Assembly (NCBI GenBank): GCA_021736475.1
Contig: JAIPFV010000016.1
Coordinates: 1-39,512 of the forward strand
Direction: 5' to 3'
Source of the DNA: Spirochaetia bacterium
Lineage (GTDB): Bacteria > Spirochaetota > Spirochaetia > DSM-16054 > Sediminispirochaetaceae
Length of the DNA stretch: 39,512 bases
Positions 1-8,299 of the stretch are shown in pieces; within the stretch, counting starts at the first letter, position 1, and each line of letters starts with the position of its first letter. The translations under genes were made by a program, and so were the position numbers. The notes below the pieces were generated by a model, which worked only from the letters and a program-made list of their open reading frames with translations, ran no database searches and was not told the origin of the DNA.

Positions 1-2
1 AC

Positions 3-539
3 CCATTTTTTGTACTGGCCACTCAGAACCCAATTGAACAGGAGGGTACCTACCCCTTACCGGAAGCCCAGCTCGACCGTTTTCTTATGAAACTGCAGGT
101 TGAATATCCGAGCAGCGAAGAGGAGCTGAAGATCCTGCGGCGAATGGGCATCTCCCAGGATATTAGAGTGGAGAAGGTCCTCACTCCTGTTCAGCTGCGT
201 GAACTACGGAAGGTTGCATCTACAATTCTGGTAGATGAGCGGATAGAAGAGTATATTGTAAAGATCGTAACCGCCTCACGAACTACAAGTGAAGAGAGTC
301 GTAGTTTTTCACGTTTTATTGATTACGGAGCATCTACCCGTGCAACCATTTATCTGTATCGCTGCGCAAAGATAAAAGCTCTGTTTGAGGGACGAACTTT
401 TGCTATTCCCGATGATGTAAAAGCAGTTGCCTATCGGGTCCTGCGTCACCGAATTGTGTTAAGTTATGAGGCGGAGTCGGAAGAGCTTACTCCGGATGAT
501 GTCATCACGCAACTGCTGAAAGTAGTTCCGGTACCTTAA
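3..539 (+). CDS. MoxR-family AAA+ ATPase, 3' part
   Basis: This is the C-terminal 178 residues of a MoxR ATPase; the reading frame is open from base 3 and the 5' part lies outside the window. The first visible residues carry the sensor-1 strand and following loop typical of MoxR ([20 protein letters not shown], then DRF), followed by the small helical lid domain. The N-terminal Walker A and Walker B motifs are not in the window. MoxR proteins act as chaperone-like ATPases that work with von Willebrand factor A proteins, and here the gene lies just upstream of DUF58 and Bat genes. The ATG at 87 is internal, not the start. The stop codon is 5 bases before the next start, so it belongs to the same operon. 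Confidence 0.93.
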   Translation, partial: PFFVLATQNPIEQEGTYPLPEAQLDRFLMKLQVEYPSSEEELKILRRMGISQDIRVEKVLTPVQLRELRKVASTILVDERIEEYIVKIVTASRTTSEESRSFSRFIDYGASTRATIYLYRCAKIKALFEGRTFAIPDDVKAVAYRVLRHRIVLSYEAESEELTPDDVITQLLKVVPVP

Positions 540-544
540 ACTGT

Positions 545-1420
545 ATGGATACCTTCAGTCTTTTCTCACGCATTAAGAACTTACCTCTCGCCTCGGCTAA
601 ATTGGTCGAAGGATTACTGTCCGGAAATTACCGCTCGGTGTTCCGGGGGCCGGGCCTTGAGTTCGATGAGGTTCGAGAATACCACGAAGGGGATGATGCA
701 CGCTTTATCGATTGGAATGTGAGTTCTCGCTTAGGGGTTCCTTACATGAAAACCTTTCGCGAAGAGCGGGAAATGATTTTATTTATGCTGATTGATGTGT
801 CCGCTTCACTGCAGACCGGTACCGGTCGTATGAGTAAGCAGGATATGGTAGCGGTGGTAAGTTCTCTCTTGGCCTTTTCTGCGGTTCATAATAACGACCG
901 TGTAGGGGCGGTTTTCTTCTCGGATAAGATAGAAAAGTGGATACCCCCGCGGAAGGGAAAAAAACAAGTTTTTCGATTAGTAGAAGACATGATGCACCTG
1001 CCCCCGGAGGGACAGGGATCGGACCTCGCCCATGCCATACGGACGGTCTATGAATCTCTAAACCGGCGGGGAATTTGCGTGATAATTTCCGATTTTAGAG
1101 TAAGCCCGAGTTGGCGAGAGATGAGTTTGTTGGCTAAGAAACACGATGTGATTGCGGTCAAGATTACCGACCCTTCAGAAAAGGTATTTCCCTTCACCGG
1201 TTTAGTTCAACTGGTTGATCCGGAGACTGGAGCCCGTCTGCAGGCTCCGGGGGGGAGCCGAAAGTTCCGACACTCCTACCGCGAGTTTTGGGATGCGTAC
1301 CATTTACTGTGGCAGCGAGAATCCCGTCGACGCGGTATCGATACCCTCTCAATGAGTACAAATGATGATCCGGTAGTGAAATTGATGCAGTTCTTTGAGT
1401 CGAGGAGACGGCGAAGGTGA
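545..1420 (+). CDS. DUF58 domain protein (vWA-like), Bat operon
   Basis: This 291-residue cytoplasmic protein has the DUF58 signature near residues 27-62 (SGNYRSVFRGPGLEF, then REYHEGDDARFIDWN). A vWA-like fold with a MIDAS-type DxSxS motif (DVSAS) begins at about residue 84. DUF58 proteins nearly always sit next to moxR and are thought to be partners of that ATPase. No signal peptide or membrane segment is visible. There is no clear ribosome site before the ATG at 545, which fits translational coupling to moxR five bases upstream. The stop overlaps the next gene's GTG start by four bases (GTGA). The C-terminus is strongly basic (SRRRRR). The family assignment is firm; the cellular substrate is unknown. 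Confidence 0.93.
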   Translation: MDTFSLFSRIKNLPLASAKLVEGLLSGNYRSVFRGPGLEFDEVREYHEGDDARFIDWNVSSRLGVPYMKTFREEREMILFMLIDVSASLQTGTGRMSKQDMVAVVSSLLAFSAVHNNDRVGAVFFSDKIEKWIPPRKGKKQVFRLVEDMMHLPPEGQGSDLAHAIRTVYESLNRRGICVIISDFRVSPSWREMSLLAKKHDVIAVKITDPSEKVFPFTGLVQLVDPETGARLQAPGGSRKFRHSYREFWDAYHLLWQRESRRRGIDTLSMSTNDDPVVKLMQFFESRRRRR

Positions 1421-2364
1421 GAGCTGTACGAAGGACGATGGTATTCTTATGGGTCGTGCTGTTGCTGCTCTGTAGTCTGGTGCCTGTAGCTTCGGTCGAA
1501 GGGGCTCGGGTTGAGAACCAGATTTTTTTACCACCCGATTTTTATGTTGGAGATAATGTGGAGATGCGCCTGAGTCTGTATCCCGAACCGGGGATGCGAA
1601 TGCTTCCGCCTGAAGAAGTGCCGGTTGCCAATTGGATTGATATCCACGATGTCCGGGTAAAACAGGATGGATCGCGGTGGGAGGTGCAGATTAATTTTAC
1701 TTCATACGCACCGGGCACTAGGACACTCCCGGCAATGCAGTTTGGAGATGTAGCGCTCAATGATGTGAAGCTGCATACAAAATCAATTCTTCAGGAAAGG
1801 GGCTTAGACTTTTTCGGCATAAAGGGTCAACTCTATCTTCCGGGAACACGGCTGGCCATCGGTTTGGCGGTTCTTGTTCTGTTTTTTGGTCCTGTATTTG
1901 TACTCAGTTTTGCCGGCCGCGTGACTAAAGGGGTTAAGCGCTTTGTATCCATTAAAACGGGCAGACGGCCGCACAAGCGCTTTATGCGTACTTTGAAGGA
2001 ACTGCGCGAGAAGCATATGCAGATGAGCAGTCGGCGGTTTTATATAGTCTTATCGGAGGAGCTGCGACATTACCTCTCTTCCCGAACCAAGGAGGATTTT
2101 ATATCACTTACATCTTCCGAGCTCCGCGCACAGTTGTGGAAAACTTTACCTTCAGACAGTACGGAACAGGTTGAAGCCTTAGTGCGAATGATGCAGCAAA
2201 GCGATGAGATTAAGTTCGGCGGCTTAAATGCATCAAAAAAACAACGTGAAGAGGATCTTGAAATGGTAATTTCCGCTGCAAAGGACATCGAAGTGTATAT
2301 TGAGAGCGCTAATCGGGAAGCGGAGAAACAGAAAATACAGAAACGGAGAAAGCCTGCCAAATGA
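1417..2364 (+). CDS. Bat-operon membrane protein of unknown function
   Basis: The 315-residue product has an N-terminal signal peptide or anchor (hydrophobic stretch at about residues 9-24), a periplasmic beta-rich region of about 110 residues, one membrane segment around residues 143-165 and a basic cytoplasmic tail of about 150 residues. Similarly placed genes in other Bat operons encode short BatD-like or DUF4381-like proteins with the same topology, so it may be a BatD-like accessory protein, but I cannot point to a signature motif. It starts with GTG, overlapping the DUF58 stop by four bases, and its own stop overlaps the batA ATG by four bases (ATGA). This indicates one polycistronic message. 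Confidence 0.82.
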   Translation: MRAVRRTMVFLWVVLLLLCSLVPVASVEGARVENQIFLPPDFYVGDNVEMRLSLYPEPGMRMLPPEEVPVANWIDIHDVRVKQDGSRWEVQINFTSYAPGTRTLPAMQFGDVALNDVKLHTKSILQERGLDFFGIKGQLYLPGTRLAIGLAVLVLFFGPVFVLSFAGRVTKGVKRFVSIKTGRRPHKRFMRTLKELREKHMQMSSRRFYIVLSEELRHYLSSRTKEDFISLTSSELRAQLWKTLPSDSTEQVEALVRMMQQSDEIKFGGLNASKKQREEDLEMVISAAKDIEVYIESANREAEKQKIQKRRKPAK

Positions 2365-3362
2365 TCACCTTTGATTCTCCTGTATTGCTGATACTTTTAG
2401 CCGTTTTGCCAACCCTTCTCTATCTAAATCATCTGTGGAATAAGCGGGGAGCTCATATCTCTTTCTCCTTCACCATTTGGCAGAAGGAGGTCCTCTCAAA
2501 AGCCCGCTTTATAGAGCGTTTTGCTTTATTTGTTTCAACCGTTGCGTTCTGGTGTGCTTTGATCGCACTTTTAATAGCTGTAGCCGGTCCTTCAATTTCG
2601 GAAAAAGAGCGTATCCATTTGAACCGTGGACATGACATACTGTTGGTATTAGATGAATCGCCCAGTATGGCTGCTCAGGATTTTTCACCGGTCAATCGTT
2701 TTGAAACTGCGAAGGGGGTGTTGAAAGATTTTGTTGGGCGCCGTAATAATGATTCGATTGGTATTGTCGGTTTTGGAAACCAGGCGGCCCTGCGGGTTCC
2801 TCCCACCCGTGATTATCAAACCGTGAATGATCGACTGGGGGAGATGAAATTGATGGAGATGGGGCAGGGGACAGCGATTGGCATGGGAATCGCCGTAGCT
2901 TGCGTGCATCTGCAGCATAGTCGGGCTCAGAATAAAATTGTCATATTGATTACTGATGGAGAAAATAACGCAGGAGAAATACCTCCTCTCTCAGCGGCCA
3001 AGATAGCCGCCGAGATGGGGGTTCGAGTATATACAATTGGAGTTGGTACCCATGGTGAAGTACCGATTGAGCTCGAAGACCCGACTACCGGCAATATCAT
3101 TCGCGGTAAAATAGAAAGCCAGTACGATGAAGAGCTTCTGAAAGAAATTTCTACAATGACCGAGGGAAAGTTTTTTCCAGCTACTAGTCCGGGGTCGTTA
3201 GAATCGGTCTTCAATGATATTGATTCCCTGGAAAGCGTTCAGCAGAGGGTACGGGTGGATATCAAAACTGAACCAATTCATCGTGAATTTATTCTAGTCG
3301 CTCTGGTACTTCTGTTGCTTACATTTGCTATTCGCAAAATCATTTTCCGGGAGGTCCTCTAG
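2361..3362 (+). CDS. batA: BatA: membrane-anchored vWA-domain protein
   Basis: The protein has 333 residues, with two N-terminal membrane segments (about 5-22 and 58-80), a von Willebrand factor A domain, and a C-terminal membrane segment (about 311-328). The metal-ion-dependent adhesion site is complete: DESPS starting at about residue 98, the Thr in GQGTAIGMGI, and the Asp in ITDGENN. This is the arrangement of BatA from Bacteroides and Leptospira Bat operons. Bat genes were named for aerotolerance, although the exact role in spirochaetes is debated. The start overlaps the preceding stop by four bases. The following vWA gene is a paralogue with the same topology, so BatA and BatB probably form a pair in the inner membrane. 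Confidence 0.93.
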   Translation: MITFDSPVLLILLAVLPTLLYLNHLWNKRGAHISFSFTIWQKEVLSKARFIERFALFVSTVAFWCALIALLIAVAGPSISEKERIHLNRGHDILLVLDESPSMAAQDFSPVNRFETAKGVLKDFVGRRNNDSIGIVGFGNQAALRVPPTRDYQTVNDRLGEMKLMEMGQGTAIGMGIAVACVHLQHSRAQNKIVILITDGENNAGEIPPLSAAKIAAEMGVRVYTIGVGTHGEVPIELEDPTTGNIIRGKIESQYDEELLKEISTMTEGKFFPATSPGSLESVFNDIDSLESVQQRVRVDIKTEPIHREFILVALVLLLLTFAIRKIIFREVL

Positions 3363-3363
3363 T

Positions 3364-4341
3364 ATGCTGCTTCATCCCGAAAGCCTGTGGCTGCTGCTCC
3401 TGTTACTCCCGGTGGGAGCGGTTCTATTGCGAAATTATCGGATGGGACGTAAAGAATTCAAGCGCGTGAAGGGAAGCGGACCTGCGAAAAGGCTGTTTGA
3501 TGTGTTTACTATCAAATGGTTCTTCACATCCTTTTTCTTTTTACTCTCCCTTCTGTTTATCATTTTCGCTCTAACGGGACTCAAGGACAAGCGGGAGACT
3601 CTTGAAGAACTTCCGGCCGATAAGGATGTCATTTTTGCCGTGGACATTTCCCGCAGTATGCTAAGTCGGGATATTCAGCCGAGCCGCTTGGAGAGAACTA
3701 CAACCCTGATCAACAGCATCTTCAGCCGTAGTAACTCTGCTCGGTATGGTTTGGTGGTTTTTAAAGGTGAGGGCTATGTCTATGTACCGGTAACTGAGGA
3801 CCTTGAAGCCATGAAGAAGGCGATTGATACTCTCTCACCTTCGATGTTTTCATCCGGTAGTACCAACATTCAGGCCGGTCTTGAGACCGCTTTTAACGCT
3901 TTTCCTTCCGGAGAAGAACGGCGTAAAATTGTCATACTTTTTACAGACGGTGAGTCCCATAGCGGAAGCAGCGCGGCAGTGACCACTACCGCCGGCAAAA
4001 AACAAATTACCGTTAATGTAGTTGGGGTGGGTACGACACAGGGGGGAGAAATCACTTTAAGCGAAGACCGCACTCTTCGCAACCAGGACGGAGAAGTTGT
4101 AATTAGTCGGCTGAACCCGGTACCTCTGCGAAAAATAGCAGAAGAAACCGGTGGGACTTATTGTCAATTAGATGAAGTAGGTTCGTTGTCGGAGCTGTTT
4201 GAGTGTTTGTCACTGCAGCAGAAGGGTGAAAATATTCGTTTTTTAGAGCAAGAGAGGTATCAGCTGTTTTTGCTGGTTGCAATTGCTGCTCTGTTTATCT
4301 CTTTTTTAGTGAGGATTATTCCATGGCGCGGAACATATTAG
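3364..4341 (+). CDS. batB: BatB: membrane-anchored vWA-domain protein
   Basis: This 325-residue paralogue of the gene before it has an N-terminal membrane segment, a second segment at about residues 50-73, a vWA domain with intact MIDAS (DISRS from about residue 94, Thr in SGSTNIQAGL, Asp in FTDGESHSG) and a C-terminal membrane segment. I chose ATG 3364 because a GGGAGG ribosome site lies just upstream at about 3349; the frame is open further up but that extension lies inside batA. It lies one base after batA and overlaps batC by 19 bases. BatA and BatB likely form the metal-binding membrane core of the Bat complex. Confidence 0.92.
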   Translation: MLLHPESLWLLLLLLPVGAVLLRNYRMGRKEFKRVKGSGPAKRLFDVFTIKWFFTSFFFLLSLLFIIFALTGLKDKRETLEELPADKDVIFAVDISRSMLSRDIQPSRLERTTTLINSIFSRSNSARYGLVVFKGEGYVYVPVTEDLEAMKKAIDTLSPSMFSSGSTNIQAGLETAFNAFPSGEERRKIVILFTDGESHSGSSAAVTTTAGKKQITVNVVGVGTTQGGEITLSEDRTLRNQDGEVVISRLNPVPLRKIAEETGGTYCQLDEVGSLSELFECLSLQQKGENIRFLEQERYQLFLLVAIAALFISFLVRIIPWRGTY

Positions 4342-4922
4342 TTGCCGGAAATATACTTTTACTGTTGATGTTGGCCTCATGTTCACAGATTGAAAGTTAT
4401 GTGAAGGTTATTGAGGGAAACTATGCCTTTTCTCGGGGTGAGTATAAGGAGGCGAATTGGGTATATATTCAGAGTTTGAAAGCTGCTCAATATTCCGACC
4501 GGCTTTTGTATAATCTTGGGAATGTATATCACTCTTTAGGCGAATCTGAGGCGGCTGTGGAGGAATGGCAAAGTTCTGTCGCGGCAAGCAGGGACCCCGA
4601 GTTACTTTTTCGAATTGCTTTTAACCGGGGGGTAATTCAATATGAGAGGGGAAACTATCAGAATGCATATAACAATTTTCGAGAGGCCCTTCGATTGAAT
4701 CCGGAAGACCTAGAGGCCAAGGCGAACCTAGAGTTCTGTCTGCGAAAATTGAATCTTTCTGAGGAAGAGCAAAATGCCCGTGTATCTACCGATACTCCCC
4801 AGGATTCGGTGGAGGTGAGTGATGATGCTGGTCGCATTCTTGAGTATGTAAAGCGCAGTTCACCTACCTTGCTTAGCCCGGATCATAACGCCGAACAATC
4901 ACCCTCCGGCAGAGACTGGTAG
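4323..4922 (+). CDS. batC: BatC: TPR-containing lipoprotein
   Basis: The 199-residue product begins with a lipoprotein signal peptide (lipobox LASC, acylated Cys about residue 20). At least two tetratricopeptide repeats follow: one near residues 60-90, and one near residues 100-135 with the pattern FNRGVIQYERGNYQNAYNNF. The C-terminal 50 residues are polar and probably unstructured. In Bat operons BatC is a periplasmic TPR protein thought to bind the BatA/BatB/BatD complex. The start overlaps the end of batB by 19 bases and the stop is three bases before batD, so translation is probably coupled. The family is clear from the TPR pattern and the context. Confidence 0.88.
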   Translation: MARNILVAGNILLLLMLASCSQIESYVKVIEGNYAFSRGEYKEANWVYIQSLKAAQYSDRLLYNLGNVYHSLGESEAAVEEWQSSVAASRDPELLFRIAFNRGVIQYERGNYQNAYNNFREALRLNPEDLEAKANLEFCLRKLNLSEEEQNARVSTDTPQDSVEVSDDAGRILEYVKRSSPTLLSPDHNAEQSPSGRDW

Positions 4923-4925
4923 CCT

Positions 4926-6962
4926 ATGCGTAAACTATTATTTGTACAGTTTGTAGCTTTATTTTTTACTGCCGTGTTTCTTCAAGCCCAGAGCGGGAGT
5001 GAAGTACAGGTTGAGGTCAGCCCAAACCCTGTAGGTCGGGGAGACCGGTTTAGTGTGACTATTCGGGTTCCGGTCGAGGATTCCTCAATGGTAGAAGTTG
5101 AAGAGCCCGGTTTTGACGATGCTATTATACTGCTGCGGGGTCCTTATGTTCGGCCTGTGAATATACCCGGTTCTCTAGGCGAGCGTATAACCCACACCGA
5201 AATTACCTATATATATCGATCCGATGACACAGGTCGTTATGAGATTGGTCCGTATCGGGTTACTGGAGTTGAGAGAGTATATACCACGGAGCCTCAGCTG
5301 CTTGAGGTTGGTGTCTATAGAAATCAGCAGCTTATTATCCCCCTTGAACTTGAGTGGAGCCTTTCCTCTGCGTCCGCATATGTAGGTCAGAATGTGGTGA
5401 GCGTGCTAAATGCACTCGAGCAGCCTGAGATTAGTATGTTTGAGGATATCTCCATAGGGTCGCCTGCGGAAGGTTTTTTTCAAATGGCAGAAGGGCTTGG
5501 AAGTATAAATCGTATACGCCGCGGTGGTGAGACCTTATATGAAATACCGGTAGCCAGCTATATATTTACGCCTTCTACCTCGGGAAGGATAGCCTTGCCG
5601 CAAGCGCGGGTGAGCTACACCCACGGACAGGCTGTGTCCGGACGTCCTGTGATACAGGTGCTTCCATTACCGGAATCTGTCCAGGAAAGCGGAGCAGTGG
5701 GAGATTTCAGTTTGTCGGCGGAAGTTGAAAAAAGGGAAGTCCGACAGGGGGATCGAGTGTCGCTTACGGTTCGAGTGGAGGGAACCGGTAACCTGAATTA
5801 TCTGCGGTTTCCAGATGTACAATTAGACGGATTTACACAGCTGCAGGTTGAGGAGAGCTCTGACTACATTCCCACCCAGAATGGGTACAGGGGAAGCCGA
5901 ACCTACACCTATTTCCTGGCAGCGGAAGAGCCGGGGCAGAAAAGGTTAACAGTTACCTCATTGAACGCCGTACAGCCAACCTCCGGTAGAGTCTACTCTA
6001 CCCGTTCTTTTACCTTTTCTATGGATGTTATACCTGAAAAAAGGGGAGCTGTCGAAAAGCAAGAGAATTCCGGCTTTGGCTTTGCTCCCCTTCAAATCGA
6101 CTCAATGCAGACCAGTGAGATTTCCACTCGGTTTACACAAATTGCTTCATATGGATGGATGTTACCAGGTCCGCTGTTGTTTCTCTTTTTTCTACTCCTG
6201 CGCCGGAAAAAGCTTGTCCTACTGGGCTCCCTTGTTTTTTTCCTATCTTTCGGGGCTGTGGAGTTTAGCAGCGAAAGGGTAGAACAGACTGTTGAGAATG
6301 CCTACCAGGCGTATCATCAGAAGGAGTTTGCCCTTGCGGAAGCATTATATCTTCAGGCGGCACGTGAGCGGCCTGAAGTTCCTGACTTGCGGTATAATGC
6401 TGCACTCTGCTCTTTTCAGAAAGGTGATATAGGACCGGCGGTACTCTATACACGAACAGCATTGACTATTCAGCCGATGAACGAAACCTATGCGGCCTTT
6501 CTTGATTATATATCTCAGGAGCATGGCATTACCACCGATATCGAGCCGCCCTTTCTGTTCCACCCTGATCTGTTCTTGTTGTTGTTCACGTTATTCATAA
6601 ATGGAGCCGGTTTTATGGGGATAATCTACCTCTTTAAACAAAAAAACGGTTATTTTATTGTCTCAGCCTTTATGTTGTTGGCAAGCGTTGCACTGGTAAT
6701 AGGACTATCTTATTCAGTTATACAAGCCAATCAGGAAGTTGGAGTAATAGTAGCTAAAGGGGAATCAATGCCGGCGGTGAAAAAAATTCCCCACACCGAG
6801 TCCTCGGATGCATTTTCTGTGAAGGAGGGTGAGCTTGTGAAAATTAAGGGGGCTACTGCAGAGTTCTTTTTTGTCGAAACAGGACTGGGACGGAAGGGAT
6901 GGATTTTAGAGGAAAATATTATTTCTGTTCCAAGCTTAAAAAAATTGTCCGAGCAGCTATAA
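4926..6962 (+). CDS. batD: BatD with fused BatE-like TPR and SH3-like region
   Basis: The 678-residue protein has a Sec signal peptide (residues 1-22) followed by the large periplasmic BatD region with repeated Ig-like beta domains (about 25-370). Two closely spaced membrane segments follow at about 409-447. After them comes a part that is normally a separate BatE protein: a TPR block (about 457-520, including the pattern AYQAYHQKEFALAEALY), two more membrane segments (about 545-600) and a C-terminal SH3-like domain (about 605-678). Classical BatD ends shortly after its membrane anchor, so this reads as a BatD-BatE fusion. It is the last gene of the operon, three bases after batC. No terminator is evident downstream. 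Confidence 0.88.
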   Translation: MRKLLFVQFVALFFTAVFLQAQSGSEVQVEVSPNPVGRGDRFSVTIRVPVEDSSMVEVEEPGFDDAIILLRGPYVRPVNIPGSLGERITHTEITYIYRSDDTGRYEIGPYRVTGVERVYTTEPQLLEVGVYRNQQLIIPLELEWSLSSASAYVGQNVVSVLNALEQPEISMFEDISIGSPAEGFFQMAEGLGSINRIRRGGETLYEIPVASYIFTPSTSGRIALPQARVSYTHGQAVSGRPVIQVLPLPESVQESGAVGDFSLSAEVEKREVRQGDRVSLTVRVEGTGNLNYLRFPDVQLDGFTQLQVEESSDYIPTQNGYRGSRTYTYFLAAEEPGQKRLTVTSLNAVQPTSGRVYSTRSFTFSMDVIPEKRGAVEKQENSGFGFAPLQIDSMQTSEISTRFTQIASYGWMLPGPLLFLFFLLLRRKKLVLLGSLVFFLSFGAVEFSSERVEQTVENAYQAYHQKEFALAEALYLQAARERPEVPDLRYNAALCSFQKGDIGPAVLYTRTALTIQPMNETYAAFLDYISQEHGITTDIEPPFLFHPDLFLLLFTLFINGAGFMGIIYLFKQKNGYFIVSAFMLLASVALVIGLSYSVIQANQEVGVIVAKGESMPAVKKIPHTESSDAFSVKEGELVKIKGATAEFFFVETGLGRKGWILEENIISVPSLKKLSEQL

Positions 6963-7039
6963 CAACTCGGCAATTCATTGTAACAACAGTAGTAGCTGAG
7001 CTGTTCTTATGGTAAAGAACCTCACTTAAGGAGATCATT

Positions 7040-7495
7040 ATGGATTTTGCACAGATTCTCGAAGAGTGGGAAAAGGGAAGAAGCAAGAAGAGTTCAAAGC
7101 CCCATAACGGCAGCAAGACCTTTGAGAGATGGATAGATTCTGAAGAGAATTGGAAATATTATGATAAGGGGGCATCTGAGGAATACATCGATCCGATAGC
7201 GGTACGGGGGTATCTACGCAAAATGGAGCCTGAAGATGAGATTGATTTGCATGGATTAAATCTGGAACAATCTCTTACCAGGCTTGAACAGTTTCTCAAT
7301 GAGGCGGTTCATAGAGGTCTGCGGAAGGTACAGATTGTGCATGGAAAGGGCAATCATTCAAAAGGAAAAGCGGTTCTACCGAAAGCTGTCTTAGAATACT
7401 TACAACAATCGCCGATTGCCGGTGAACTGGGTACTCCCCGCCGTGAAAAAGGCGGAACCGGTGCTACTTGGGTTATTATTAAGACACAAGATTAA
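7040..7495 (+). CDS. Smr-domain protein
   Basis: The 151-residue protein has a charged N-terminal stretch of about 60 residues followed by an Smr domain. The domain shows the DLHG motif ([11 protein letters not shown], about residue 68), the HGKG motif ([15 protein letters not shown], about residue 99) and a C-terminal GGTGATWVI strand. Smr domains occur at the end of MutS2 and as stand-alone proteins and bind or nick nucleic acids; the stand-alone role here is not known. The start is supported by an AAGGAG ribosome site at 7028-7033. It is convergent with infA and shares a TTAA with it, each strand reading its stop codon there. Confidence 0.9.
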   Translation: MDFAQILEEWEKGRSKKSSKPHNGSKTFERWIDSEENWKYYDKGASEEYIDPIAVRGYLRKMEPEDEIDLHGLNLEQSLTRLEQFLNEAVHRGLRKVQIVHGKGNHSKGKAVLPKAVLEYLQQSPIAGELGTPRREKGGTGATWVIIKTQD

Positions 7496-7710
7496 CGCTC
7501 GCGATAAATAATTCTACCACGGGTAAGATCGTAAGGTGACAGGGCGACCCTTACTTTATCACCTGGAACAATTCTGATGTAGTGTTTTCGCATTTTGCCC
7601 GAAAGATGGGCCAGAATAAGATGCCCATTGTCCAGCTCAACACGGAACATAGTATTGGGAAGGGATTCCTTAACTATGCCTTCTACTTCAATTGCTTCTT
7701 CTTTTGCCAC
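7492..7710 (-). CDS. infA: Translation initiation factor IF-1
   Basis: The 72-residue product is a typical IF-1 S1-like OB fold ([20 protein letters not shown], then [26 protein letters not shown]). It binds the 30S A site during initiation. I chose the GTG at 7710 because an AGGAG ribosome site lies six bases upstream and the length matches the family; a longer frame starting with TTG at 7767 would run through the promoter palindrome. A perfect TATAAT reads on this strand at 7741-7736, about 25 bases before the start. The gene is monocistronic, convergent with the Smr gene and divergent from the DksA-like gene. Confidence 0.95.
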   Translation of the reverse strand: MAKEEAIEVEGIVKESLPNTMFRVELDNGHLILAHLSGKMRKHYIRIVPGDKVRVALSPYDLTRGRIIYRER

Positions 7711-7735
7711 GTATTCTCCTCGTTTTATATTGTTA

Positions 7736-7741
7736 ATTATA
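7736..7741 (-). promoter_or_regulatory. Candidate infA -10 box
   Basis: On the minus strand this reads TATAAT, a perfect -10 hexamer, ending 25 bases before the infA GTG. The nearest -35-like hexamer is the TTGACA in the palindrome (7767-7762), which gives a long 20-base spacer, so the pairing is uncertain. Confidence 0.5.
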
Positions 7742-7758
7742 GTAGAGAAATAGCGCTG

Positions 7759-7780
7759 AAATGTCAACTAGTTGACATTT
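7759..7780. promoter_or_regulatory. 22-bp perfect palindrome between infA and the DksA-like gene
   Basis: Each half reads AAATGTCAACT on its own strand, with no spacer and no mismatch. Each half also contains TTGACA read outward, a consensus -35 hexamer (7772-7777 on plus; 7767-7762 on minus). On plus, a weak -10 (CATATT, 7795-7800) lies 17 bases downstream. The site could be an operator overlapping two divergent promoters. Confidence 0.6.
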
Positions 7781-7845
7781 TTCATCATATGCGTCATATT
7801 CACATGCTCACAGAAAGGATACATAGCTGGACGAGGTGAATGCAT

Positions 7846-8202
7846 ATGGATAAGAAGTTTGAAGCACAGATGCAGACAAAACTGCATGAGATGAAAGAAG
7901 AGATTGTCCGTTCGCTTATATCTGAAAGTCAAGATTTTGAATCGTTGATTGATGACCTCGATCCAAAGGATCTGGCGGACATTGCTGCGGATGATATCGA
8001 TCGAAAGACTCTTGAAGCACTGAACGAACAAGATATAAAACGGATGCGATTAATTGATTCAGCCCTTTCCCGGATAAAAAACGGCCGGTATGGTTTATGT
8101 ATGCGCTGTGGCAAGAAGATAAAGATTGAGCGTCTTGAGGCTATCCCTTACGCGTTGATGTGTATCGATTGCAAAAATAATGAAGAGAGACGTAATCGCT
8201 AG
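7846..8202 (+). CDS. DksA/TraR-family zinc-finger transcription factor
   Basis: The 118-residue protein has an N-terminal helical coiled-coil part and a C-terminal four-cysteine zinc finger (CMRCG, then CIDC about 20 residues later). This is the layout of DksA, which inserts into the RNA polymerase secondary channel. The predicted tip between the helices carries DLADIA, matching the DxxDxA pattern needed for DksA activity (about residues 42-47). Two ATGs are possible at 7840 and 7846; the second has better spacing (7 bases) from the GAGGTG at 7833-7838. It lies divergent from infA across a palindrome. The protein is shorter than E. coli DksA (151). Family assignment is firm; its target promoters are unknown. 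Confidence 0.9.
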   Translation: MDKKFEAQMQTKLHEMKEEIVRSLISESQDFESLIDDLDPKDLADIAADDIDRKTLEALNEQDIKRMRLIDSALSRIKNGRYGLCMRCGKKIKIERLEAIPYALMCIDCKNNEERRNR

Positions 8203-8216
8203 ATTCGAAAGAATCT
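8201..8216 (+). other. Hairpin with GAAA tetraloop at the end of the DksA-like gene
   Basis: AGATTC-GAAA-GAATCT forms a perfect six-pair stem closed by a GNRA-type loop, beginning inside the TAG stop codon. No U-tract follows, so it is not a clear intrinsic terminator; it may protect the 3' end of the message or terminate weakly. Confidence 0.4.
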
Positions 8217-8299
8217 CGCCTATATAATCCTTTCTCCTGCTAAAAAATAGTTAAAGACTTCCCATTTTTACCGATTATTATTAATGAGGAAGTAAAACT

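Noticed and set aside
3325-3363. Upstream extension of BatB
   Set aside because: It lies inside the batA coding end; ATG 3364 has a proper ribosome site and begins at the usual first membrane segment.
7003-7020. Small inverted repeat GTTCTT-N6-AAGAAC after batD as a terminator
   Set aside because: Only six pairs, AT-rich and no T-run after it.
7711-7767. N-terminal extension of IF-1 starting at TTG 7767
   Set aside because: It would translate through the promoter palindrome; the GTG at 7710 has a good ribosome site and gives the normal 72-residue length.
8223-8228. TATAAT as a promoter for the gene at 8300
   Set aside because: No -35-like hexamer at a suitable distance; the match may be chance in AT-rich sequence.
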